Shown: in pieces, positions 7,631 to 14,621 of the stretch | How positions within the stretch are numbered: position 1 is the stretch's first letter | Layout: every line of letters starts with the position of its first letter | Origin: an uncultured Phascolarctobacterium sp. | Lineage (GTDB): Bacteria; Bacillota; Negativicutes; Acidaminococcales; Acidaminococcaceae | Length of the DNA stretch: 51,771 bases | Assembly (NCBI GenBank): GCA_905200645.1 | Contig: CAJKLD010000016.1 | Span: 1 to 51,771, forward strand | Direction of reading: 5' to 3' | Notes under the pieces: model-generated | What the model was told of the DNA's origin: nothing | The model's input: only the letters and a program-made list of their open reading frames with translations | Databases searched by the model: none | Position numbers and translations under genes: made by a program

Positions 7631-7711
7631 ATTATACCACAAGGATACATGTTCTGCTAGGCTCTGCGTTGGCTTACAGCTCCGCAATCACCAAGCATTT
7701 ACATTATATCA
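7631..7711 (-). repeat. Dispersed hairpin/promoter element, copy B
   Basis: Full-length copy. On the minus strand it begins with TGATATAAT (7703-7711). It then has a hairpin (7656-7696; GCTTGGT/GCCTAGC and TTGCG/CGCAG, apical GCT-GTA-AGC) and ends in CCTTGTGGTATAAT (-10 hexamer 7631-7636). Both ends look like extended -10 motifs. It points at the aminotransferase gene. It matches copy C over about 80 bp with roughly a dozen differences, several of which compensate each other in the stem. Confidence 0.8.
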
Positions 7712-7769
7712 CATTTTAGAAGCTGCAACAGTCTTATGCTCTGCTTTTGCAAATAAAAGCTTACCTTGC

Positions 7770-7805
7770 AAAAACAAAAAATCCTCACCCTTTTCCGAGT
7801 GAGGA
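7770..7805 (-). terminator. Terminator after the XRE regulator
   Basis: Stem TCCTCAC (7782-7788) / GTGAGGA (7799-7805), followed on the minus strand by ATTTTTTGTTTTT. It lies about 60 bp beyond the regulator stop. Confidence 0.85.
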
Positions 7806-7865
7806 AATAAAAAATTTTACAAATTTTTTTAAGCTTCGTCTTAGCAAAAAATTTTCTTTTGCGCT

Positions 7866-8099
7866 TTATTTTTCTATCGGACCGTCAATATCTACAAAAA
7901 AAACGCGCACAGAACATTCCAAATTTTCACTTAGCTTAATAAGATTTTCCAAGGTACAATGACTGCGACCGCATTCAATATTACTCATGTGCGCTTGGCT
8001 AATCCCAATTTTTTTAGCAAGCTCCACTTGAGACAAATGTTTAGTTATACGAATATCTTTAATTCTAAAACCTACCTTGGCTGTTTTTTCACTTATCAT
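7866..8099 (-). CDS. XRE-family helix-turn-helix regulator
   Basis: About 77 aa, essentially one HTH domain. RIKDIRITKHLSQVELAKKI then GISQAHMSNIECGRS is a classic XRE/Cro helix-turn-helix with the recognition helix around SQAHMSNIE. The tail LENLIKLSENLECSVRVFF is the usual fourth and fifth helices. The start at 8099 is chosen because AAGGAG lies 8 nt upstream; the longer frame (8129) has no ribosome-binding site. It is monocistronic with its own terminator, and nothing nearby identifies a target. It may be a chromosomal regulator or a lone antitoxin-like protein. Confidence 0.85.
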   Translation of the reverse strand: MISEKTAKVGFRIKDIRITKHLSQVELAKKIGISQAHMSNIECGRSHCTLENLIKLSENLECSVRVFFVDIDGPIEK

Positions 8100-8260
8100 G
8101 ATGCTGACTCCTTGGAACATATCCCACATTGGGTTTTATTGTCTAAATAATATTGCTTGATAGCAAATATATTTTAACATAGTTATATTCTAGCACGTTT
8201 TTACCCCCCCGTAAAGACCTTTCATTATAATATTCTTATTTAATTTTCGTATGTTTATAC

Positions 8261-8296
8261 AAAATCCCCTCACTCATCAAACAGCGAGGGGATTTT
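8261..8296 (-). terminator. Terminator after the deacetylase-like gene
   Basis: An 11-bp stem AAAATCCCCTC (8261-8271) / GAGGGGATTTT (8286-8296), 11 bp after the stop codon. T-tracts on both sides make it usable in either direction. Confidence 0.85.
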
Positions 8297-8306
8297 TTGC
8301 TAATTA

Positions 8307-9566
8307 TCAATACAATAACTTAGTTACAGGCACAAAGGTAATACCGGATTTTTTAAATTCGTCTGCGTATTGCTGCCAGCATTTTACTGTATTGGTACGC
8401 GCGTGACAAATGGCAATAGCGCTGCCGTTTTTTTCGGCCATAGCAAAAGCTTTATAAATTTGCCTGCGAATATCTTCTACATTACTGCTGTTATCTAAAA
8501 AAATATCATTGCGGGCAGTAGGCACGCCCATTTGCTTGGCCATATCCCGCGCCACTGAAGCAGAATTAGTTCTGCTGTCCACAAAGAAAAGTCCTCTGCG
8601 TTTCAGCGTCTGTAAAACTGCCTGCATAGTTTTTTTGTCGGCAGTCGCTCTGGAACCTTGATGATTATTGACACCTGCCACACCGGACAAGCCGTTTAAA
8701 TGCTTGGTCACTAAAGCCTGCTGCTGTGCAGCGCTTTGGCTGACCAAAACTGTACGGCTGCCTTCGCTCATAGCGCTTTTGCTCAACGGCTCCATAGGCA
8801 GATGCAGCATAGCAACATTACCCTTGCTTCTTACCATTTCCAGTACGTCGCTGGAAAAATCCTTGTCAGGCAAAATAGCAAAACTAAAGGGCAAGCCGGT
8901 ATTGAGCAAACCGCGCACGGCGCTCATATCGGCACCGCAGTCGTCAATGACAACAGCCAGCCTGCCTTGGTACTGCTTAATTTCGGCCACCGGTTCTTCC
9001 GGCAAATCCTTAACATCCTTATCCTGCTTTTTTAAATTGCCGTTATGGAAAAAAACTATAGTATCGCTTACAAAGCTTTTGCTGCCTGAGCCGGCCTGCA
9101 CCTTAATACCAACCTCTGCTTTATAAGCATCCCATTTTTTATATTTGCTCATATTACCGGAAATAAATACCAGCCCCGCGCTCTCAACTTTTTCTTTGAG
9201 CCATTCGCCTGCGCCGGTAAGACTGGTGCTGTTGGGCACGCCCACAGCCAAATTACGTTGGTTAATTTCTACCTTAGCGCCGGATTCTTCAACCTCGATG
9301 TTTTTTTTGCTGTGATCATTTTCAATCAGCTGCCAATTATCCTTTTGCAGCAAGATATTATCCACCAACCGCTGCGCTTCAACAGATTCGTTAAGCAAAC
9401 TGATTTCCTTAGCGGGAGCCTTGCTTTCACTGTCGCCCACATCCTTTTTGCTGCGGTCGTTGGCGTAGAACATGCCGCACGCTACCGCCAGCAAGGCGAT
9501 AACGGCAATTAAAGCTAAAACTATATACTTACTGCCGGAAGATTTTTTCCGTTTTCTTCTTGCCAT
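8307..9566 (-). CDS. Divergent polysaccharide deacetylase family protein (YibQ-like)
   Basis: 419 aa. A basic N-terminus (MARRKRKK) and one hydrophobic segment (about residues 14-35) anchor it in or send it across the membrane. A variable region of about 150 residues follows. The C-terminal 210 residues form the Polysacc_deac_2 (YibQ) domain: RLAVVIDDCGADM, FAILPDKDF, NVAMLHLPMEP, VNNHQGSRATAD, LFFVDSRTNSAS and SAIAICHARTNTV. Asp and His residues of the NodB-like site are retained. The family is a distant relative of carbohydrate esterases, and its substrate is not established. Start ATG with AAAGGAG upstream. It follows xerD by 23 bp and is probably in the same transcript. Confidence 0.85.
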   Translation of the reverse strand: MARRKRKKSSGSKYIVLALIAVIALLAVACGMFYANDRSKKDVGDSESKAPAKEISLLNESVEAQRLVDNILLQKDNWQLIENDHSKKNIEVEESGAKVEINQRNLAVGVPNSTSLTGAGEWLKEKVESAGLVFISGNMSKYKKWDAYKAEVGIKVQAGSGSKSFVSDTIVFFHNGNLKKQDKDVKDLPEEPVAEIKQYQGRLAVVIDDCGADMSAVRGLLNTGLPFSFAILPDKDFSSDVLEMVRSKGNVAMLHLPMEPLSKSAMSEGSRTVLVSQSAAQQQALVTKHLNGLSGVAGVNNHQGSRATADKKTMQAVLQTLKRRGLFFVDSRTNSASVARDMAKQMGVPTARNDIFLDNSSNVEDIRRQIYKAFAMAEKNGSAIAICHARTNTVKCWQQYADEFKKSGITFVPVTKLLY

Positions 9567-9589
9567 TTTTTGTACTCCTTTATCCGCTT

Positions 9590-10480
9590 TTAAGCCCGCG
9601 GATGAGTTTTATCGTAAACCTCACGCAAGCGCGCTACATCCAAATGGGTATAAATCTGTGTGGTAGAAATATCTGCGTGCCCTAAAAGCTCCTGTACTAC
9701 GCGCAAATCGCTGCCGCGATTTAAAAGATGCGTAGCAAAGGAATGACGCAACATGTGCGGCGTTACTTTCTTGGTAATGCCTGCGCTTTGGGCATAAGCA
9801 TCAATCAGCTCGTTGACCCTTTGCCGCGTCATAGGTCCGCCCCAGTCGGTAATAAAAACCTCCGCTACGTCGGGATGCCTGCCTAAAAGCTGCGGCCGCA
9901 CAAATTTAAGATAATGCTCTAAATATTTAATCGCTACACGGCCTAATGGTATTATTCTTTCCTTAGAGCCTTTGCCTACGGCCAGCACATATTCTCTTGG
10001 CAAATCAAGCTTTTTCAGCGGCAGATTAACGACCTCAGAAACGCGCATCCCCGTGGCGTACATAGTTTCCAGCAAGGCCTTATCACGATACCCATTGAGA
10101 GTGCCTAAATTAGGCTGGTCCAGTAAAGCTTCTACTTCCTCCAAGCTTAAAAACTTGGGCAGTGCAATGCCTTTAGCCGAAGCTTCCAATGCTTCCGCAG
10201 GATTTTGCTCAATATAACCGTCGTTAGTTAAAAAATTATAAAAAGCTTTAATCGCTGCCAGTTTGCGCGCAATAGTCGCAGGCTTGCGTCCGGCTTCCTT
10301 CAGCTTAGATAAATAATCACGCAGCTGCAGCCGCGAAATATGCAGCATACTTTCAAAATCCTTGATTTCCAAAGATTTCTGCATAACGTGCAAATCGCGG
10401 CAGTAGGCGGCACGGGTGTTCTCCGACACGCCTAGCTCTACCAATAAATAATCTTCAAAAAGCTGTTGATAATCAACCAT
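9590..10480 (-). CDS. xerD: Tyrosine recombinase XerD
   Basis: About 296 aa, usual for XerC/D. The N-terminal SAM-like DNA-binding domain (LFEDYLLVELGVSENTRAAY) is followed by the catalytic domain. Visible active-site residues are Arg in ATGMRVSEVVNL, Lys in GKGSKERIIPL, His-x-x-Arg in HMLRHSFATHLL, His in LLGHADISTTQ and the nucleophile in IYTH. It resolves chromosome dimers at dif with a partner recombinase. The start at 10480 is chosen from GAGGTG about 9 nt upstream; the longer frame (10516) has no better site. XerD rather than XerC is assigned on similarity of style and is less sure. Confidence 0.88.
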   Translation of the reverse strand: MVDYQQLFEDYLLVELGVSENTRAAYCRDLHVMQKSLEIKDFESMLHISRLQLRDYLSKLKEAGRKPATIARKLAAIKAFYNFLTNDGYIEQNPAEALEASAKGIALPKFLSLEEVEALLDQPNLGTLNGYRDKALLETMYATGMRVSEVVNLPLKKLDLPREYVLAVGKGSKERIIPLGRVAIKYLEHYLKFVRPQLLGRHPDVAEVFITDWGGPMTRQRVNELIDAYAQSAGITKKVTPHMLRHSFATHLLNRGSDLRVVQELLGHADISTTQIYTHLDVARLREVYDKTHPRA

Positions 10481-10493
10481 AGCTCGAAGCACC

Positions 10494-10528
10494 TCAAAAA
10501 GAAAAACAACGCCCAAGCGCCGTTTTTC
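10494..10528 (-). terminator. Terminator after hfq
   Basis: Imperfect stem GAAAAAC(AA)CGC / CGC(C)GTTTTTC at 10501-10528, followed on the minus strand by TTTTTGAGG. It lies 12 bp past the hfq stop codon and before the xerD Shine-Dalgarno sequence. Partial read-through into xerD is possible. Confidence 0.65.
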
Positions 10529-10539
10529 TAAAAATAATA

Positions 10540-10788
10540 TTACTCTTTGCGCTCCGGCTGCATGATAGTAATATTCGTCGCCGGAGAAATAGTAGAAATA
10601 GCGTGCTTATAAACAAGCTGCTGCTTGCCTTCGTTTTCAATAATCACTGTAAAATTATCAAAGCCGCGTACTAAGCCGCGAATTTGAAAACCGTTCATCA
10701 AATAAATAATCACGCCCAAATTTTCTTTACGCACGTGGTTTAAAAAGCTGTCTTGTAAATTCATTGCGGGTTTTGCACAATTAATCAT
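10540..10788 (-). CDS. hfq: RNA chaperone Hfq
   Basis: 82 aa, the length of Firmicutes Hfq. It forms an Sm-like hexamer that binds small RNAs and mRNAs. Sm1 motif: NLGVIIYLMNGFQIRGLVRGF then DNFTVII. Sm2: QQLVYKHAISTISP with the conserved YKHA. The N-terminus NLQDSFLNHVRKE is typical. The start at 10788 has GGAGGGG 6 nt upstream. It follows miaA by 37 bp, the classical miaA-hfq order. Confidence 0.97.
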   Translation of the reverse strand: MINCAKPAMNLQDSFLNHVRKENLGVIIYLMNGFQIRGLVRGFDNFTVIIENEGKQQLVYKHAISTISPATNITIMQPERKE

Positions 10789-10825
10789 AAAAATCCCCTC
10801 CGATTTTATCTCTATATTTATAATT

Positions 10826-11776
10826 TTACAACGAAATATCTTTTTCTACAAGTATTTCACAAATTCTTCCAATTACGTTTGCATAATTTGGTTGAGTCTC
10901 TAAGGGCAGCCAGCAAATATATGGCATTTTTTTATACCAGGTAATCTGCCGTTTAGCAAAATTGCGAGTAGCTTGCTTGATTTTTTCCACAGCCTGCGCG
11001 TAAGGCATACTGCCGTTTAAATACCAAACCATCTGCCGGTAGCCAATGCTCTGCATACTTTGGCAGTCCGGACTTACACCGCGATTTAAAAGTTCGCGCA
11101 CTTCCTGCTCTAAGCCTGCCTCCAGCATTAAATCCACTCGGCGATTTATTCTTTCATAGAGAGCCTGCCGTTCCATTTTCAACCCGACTACTACCGCGTC
11201 GTAAGGCATTTCCGGCGCGCCATATTGATTGATAGCTTCGCCTTGCAAGGCAGCCTCCAAAGCGCGCACCACCCGCCGGACATTATGCGGATGAATTCTT
11301 GCGGCAGCTGAGGCATCCAGCGCCGCCAAACGAGCGTGCAGCGCAGCCGCCCCATGCGTTTCCGCTTCCAGCGTCAGCTTTTGGCGTAACTCGCTATCAT
11401 TCGAGACATTATTAAAGGCATAATCTTCTAACAGCGCTTTAATATATAAACCCGTACCGCCGACAATAATCGGCAGATGACCGCGAGCGTTGATTTCGTG
11501 AATCAATTTCTGTGCCTGCTCCTTAAAATCTACTACGCTGAAATCTGCGTCCGGCGGCAAAATATTCACCAAATGATGAGACACGGCAGCCAGTTCCTCC
11601 GCCGTAGGTTTCGCAGTGCCGATATTCATATAGCGATAAACCAGCATAGAATCGCCGGAAATAATTTCTCCCCGAAATTTTTTGGCAATTTCTATGGCGC
11701 AATGGCTTTTGCCCGTAGCTGTAGGGCCCAGAATAACCAGCACCTTTTCCTTTAGCTTCGCAGTCTGCGTTTCCAC
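10826..11776 (-). CDS. miaA: tRNA dimethylallyltransferase
   Basis: 316 aa. It adds dimethylallyl to A37 of tRNAs reading UNN codons, the substrate that MiaB (encoded upstream in the same chain) then methylthiolates. The P-loop VILGPTATGKSHCAIEIA (about residues 14-31) and EIISGDSMLVYRYMNIGTAKPT are family signatures; PIIVGGTGLYIKALL and RQITWYKK follow. The start codon is GTG at 11776 with AAGGAGG 7 nt upstream. That ribosome-binding site overlaps the stop of the upstream methyltransferase gene, suggesting translational coupling. Confidence 0.97.
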   Translation of the reverse strand: METQTAKLKEKVLVILGPTATGKSHCAIEIAKKFRGEIISGDSMLVYRYMNIGTAKPTAEELAAVSHHLVNILPPDADFSVVDFKEQAQKLIHEINARGHLPIIVGGTGLYIKALLEDYAFNNVSNDSELRQKLTLEAETHGAAALHARLAALDASAAARIHPHNVRRVVRALEAALQGEAINQYGAPEMPYDAVVVGLKMERQALYERINRRVDLMLEAGLEQEVRELLNRGVSPDCQSMQSIGYRQMVWYLNGSMPYAQAVEKIKQATRNFAKRQITWYKKMPYICWLPLETQPNYANVIGRICEILVEKDISL

Positions 11777-11780
11777 ATCA

Positions 11781-12569
11781 TCACCTCCTTAAAATGCCAT
11801 ATTTTACACGGCTGTATTTACCGCCAAAAAATTCCGTGCAGCCGTAAGACGCCAATAACTCTTCGCTGCGCTCCTTAATAACCACTCTCGGCGCAGCTTT
11901 GAGCGCCAGCTCCACAGTTTTCTTAGACAAAGGCTCATCAAAAGACAGCGGGCGCAAAGCCTCCATAGCTACCGAACCCTCCACAGGTCGGCGGAACATA
12001 GGATCAAAATAAACTGCGTCAAAGCTGTCGCAAGTACAAGTTTTTAAATAATCCTCCGCTAAAATATTTATCGTTTTAATGCGCCGCAAAGCAGCATTTA
12101 ACAGCGGCGCTTTCGTTTCGTAATGAAGCAAACCATAGGTAACTGCAAAATGTAACAGCGGCGACGCTTCTAAGCCCACAACCTGTCCCGCTCCGCCAAC
12201 AACAAAGGCAGCTACGGCAGCGTCGCTGGCTAATCCCAGCGTGCAGTCTAAAACGCGGGAACCTTTTTGAATTGCCATAGCCTTGACAAAATTATCGGCG
12301 GACCCGCGCACCAGCTGCTGCACTCTAATCGCCGCCATACCCGGATGATAAGCAAAAGCGCCAGCCGCGCTGTGAATGCGTGGGCCGGATTTTTCCAGCA
12401 CAATTAAAGCTACTAAATTATTGGCAGCTAAAACATCTTCTACTCCATGATTATGAGGTCGGTCAATATAAATTGCGCCTAGTTTGTCAGCTACAGCCCG
12501 CGCCTGCTCCATAGCACCGCTGCCGCGGGCGTTGCGCGCCATAGCTACGCCAATTTTTCCTCGCAGCAT
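11781..12569 (-). CDS. Class I SAM-dependent methyltransferase (RsmJ-like)
   Basis: 262 aa. The C-terminal two thirds is a Rossmann-type methyltransferase: motif I GSRVLDCTLGLASDAAVAAF (about residues 102-121), GQVVGLEASPLLHFAVTYGL as motif II, and a catalytic-loop motif AVYFDPMFRRP resembling the DPMFP of 16S rRNA m2G1516 methyltransferase RsmJ. The first 80 residues (GVAMARNARGSGAMEQARAVADKLGAIYIDR) are an extra domain of unknown role. It sits exactly between mutL (stop and start touch) and miaA (4-bp gap), so it belongs to the operon. rRNA is a likely substrate; this is inference. Confidence 0.8.
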   Translation of the reverse strand: MLRGKIGVAMARNARGSGAMEQARAVADKLGAIYIDRPHNHGVEDVLAANNLVALIVLEKSGPRIHSAAGAFAYHPGMAAIRVQQLVRGSADNFVKAMAIQKGSRVLDCTLGLASDAAVAAFVVGGAGQVVGLEASPLLHFAVTYGLLHYETKAPLLNAALRRIKTINILAEDYLKTCTCDSFDAVYFDPMFRRPVEGSVAMEALRPLSFDEPLSKKTVELALKAAPRVVIKERSEELLASYGCTEFFGGKYSRVKYGILRR

Positions 12570-14621
12570 TTAAAAGCCTGTCCTTTTAAACATTTTATAC
12601 AGCTTGCCGCTATCAAGAGCGATCATGCAGGGGCGGCCGTGAGGACAAGTAAAGGGATGCTCCGTATTGCACAAATCAATAATCAGCTGGCGCATTTGGC
12701 GCATGTTCAAAAGCTGTCCGGCTTTGATGGCAGCCTTGCAGGCGGTCATGTGCAGAATATTTTGACGTAAGTCGCTGCCGCTCACATTCCGCAGCTCGCC
12801 CAGCATTTTGCCGATTTCCCGAATAAAATCTTCGGCATCCTCAGCTTTAATATCCGTCGGCAAGCTGGAAACGCGCAGAATTTTTTCGCCGCCGGCTTCT
12901 GCATCCACTCCCAGCTTCAAAAATTCTTCGCGAAAATTTTCAATACGCTCAATATCTTCGGCATCCATATCAATATACAACGGCAGCAAAAGCTGCTGTG
13001 CCGGAATTTGTTCATGAGAAGCTACCAATTTGTCGTACAAAATACGCTCGTGAGCTGCGTGTTGGTCTATCAAATACAAGGTATCTTCCGATTGAGCAAT
13101 GATAAAGGTTTTATCCACTTGACCAATGGGCCAAATGGTATCAATACCGCTGTCAGTATTTGTAAACTGAATAGTCTGCCTATCAGAAATTTTCGCAGCA
13201 GCTTCCACAGTGTTCTCAACATTTTGCTGAACAGCATTTTGGGCAAAATTTCCGGCAGTAGTTTCGTTGGCTTTACCAAATTCCTCTCTGGCTTCGTGCA
13301 CACCGATAACGGTTTCTCTACTGCCTGCGGTATATTCATTTTCCTTAAAAATACTTTCTGTTTGGGGCTCCGGAGTTTTAAAAATCGGCTCCGCAGCAGA
13401 CTTGAAAATTGGACTGCCGCTTAAAGAGGAGGCAGCCGGTCGCGTATTTTTGCTACTCACACTGCCATGCAGAGGCGGCAATGCATTCGCTAGCTGTACC
13501 GCAGCTTGCTTTAAGGGCAGCATTTCTGCTTTTTCAAATGTCGCTGTTAGATTTTGCTTCGGTTTGACAAAAGCATTCAGCTCCGAATCAGGGAGCAAGG
13601 TAATTTCCGTTTTCTGCGCGCTCATAGGTCTAGTCAAAGCGTCGGTCAGCGCTTTATACATGGCCTTATAAACCAAGCTTTCGTCACTGAATTTGACCTC
13701 GCTTTTTTGCGGATGCACGTTGACATCCACGCTGGCTGTATCCACAGTAATATTTAAAACGGCAAAGGGAAAGCCGCTTTTGGGAATCTGTGATTGATAC
13801 GCATGGTCAATAGCCTTCGCCAGCATTTTATTACCGATACTGCGGCCGTTGACAAACAGCGTCTGCCACTGGCGGGAGCTTTTTAACAGCGTAGGTTTGC
13901 CGATAAAGCCGCTGATTTTTATCGCAGCGTCAGAAAAATTCACTGTCAACAGCTCATCTGCCACGTTGCGTCCATATAATGAGCGAATGGTTCCGGCTAA
14001 ATCGCCGTCTCCGGAAGTGTGCAGCACTTCCTTATCGTTATTCATCAATTTAAAACGCACATCCGGCCGCGACAGCGCCAGCTTAGTCAAAAGCTCACTG
14101 ATGTAACGTCCTTCGGTAGCAGCCGTTTTTAAAAATTTGCGTCGCGCAGGTACATTGAAAAAAAGATTTTCTACAACAACAGTAGTCCCCGCGCTGCCGC
14201 CGGTACTGCTAACCTCCATGTCTGCGCCGCCATCAATATGCACGGAGGTAGCAAAATCCTGCTCCGCCGGACGGGTCAGCAGCGTAAATTTGGCCACGGA
14301 AGCAATACTCGGCAAAGCTTCGCCGCGAAAGCCCAAGGTATGCAAATTAAGTAAATCCTCGGCTTTGGCCAGCTTGCTGGTAGCGTGACGCAGCACGGCT
14401 AGACGAGCGTTTTCTTCGCTCATGCCGCAGCCGTTATCCACCACGCGAATATATTCCGTGCCGCCGCCAAAGGCTTTAACTTCTATTTGCGTAGCACCTG
14501 CGTCCAACGCGTTTTCAACTAATTCCTTAACCACAGAAGCAGGCTTTTCCACCACCTCGCCAGCCGCAATTTGGTTAGCCGTATTGGTATCTAAAATTTG
14601 TACTGTATATTTATCTGCCAT
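12570..14621 (-). CDS. mutL: DNA mismatch repair protein MutL
   Basis: 683 aa. The N-terminal GHKL ATPase has NQIAAGEVVEKPASVVKEL then VENALDAGA, DNGCGM and GFRGEALPSIASVA. A long, poorly conserved linker covers about residues 330-480. The C-terminal domain carries the endonuclease-type metal site: DQHAAHERILYD (about residue 515), ACKAAIKAG and CPHGRPCMI. So it should be a nicking MutL, as in bacteria without MutH. The last acidic residue of the DQHA(X)2E(X)4E motif is Asp instead of Glu. The start overlaps the mutS stop by one base (TGATG), and the stop touches the next ATG. Confidence 0.96.
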   Translation of the reverse strand: MADKYTVQILDTNTANQIAAGEVVEKPASVVKELVENALDAGATQIEVKAFGGGTEYIRVVDNGCGMSEENARLAVLRHATSKLAKAEDLLNLHTLGFRGEALPSIASVAKFTLLTRPAEQDFATSVHIDGGADMEVSSTGGSAGTTVVVENLFFNVPARRKFLKTAATEGRYISELLTKLALSRPDVRFKLMNNDKEVLHTSGDGDLAGTIRSLYGRNVADELLTVNFSDAAIKISGFIGKPTLLKSSRQWQTLFVNGRSIGNKMLAKAIDHAYQSQIPKSGFPFAVLNITVDTASVDVNVHPQKSEVKFSDESLVYKAMYKALTDALTRPMSAQKTEITLLPDSELNAFVKPKQNLTATFEKAEMLPLKQAAVQLANALPPLHGSVSSKNTRPAASSLSGSPIFKSAAEPIFKTPEPQTESIFKENEYTAGSRETVIGVHEAREEFGKANETTAGNFAQNAVQQNVENTVEAAAKISDRQTIQFTNTDSGIDTIWPIGQVDKTFIIAQSEDTLYLIDQHAAHERILYDKLVASHEQIPAQQLLLPLYIDMDAEDIERIENFREEFLKLGVDAEAGGEKILRVSSLPTDIKAEDAEDFIREIGKMLGELRNVSGSDLRQNILHMTACKAAIKAGQLLNMRQMRQLIIDLCNTEHPFTCPHGRPCMIALDSGKLYKMFKRTGF

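Noticed and set aside
13008..13671. Antisense frames inside mutL
   Set aside because: They lie opposite the low-complexity linker of MutL, with no start signals.
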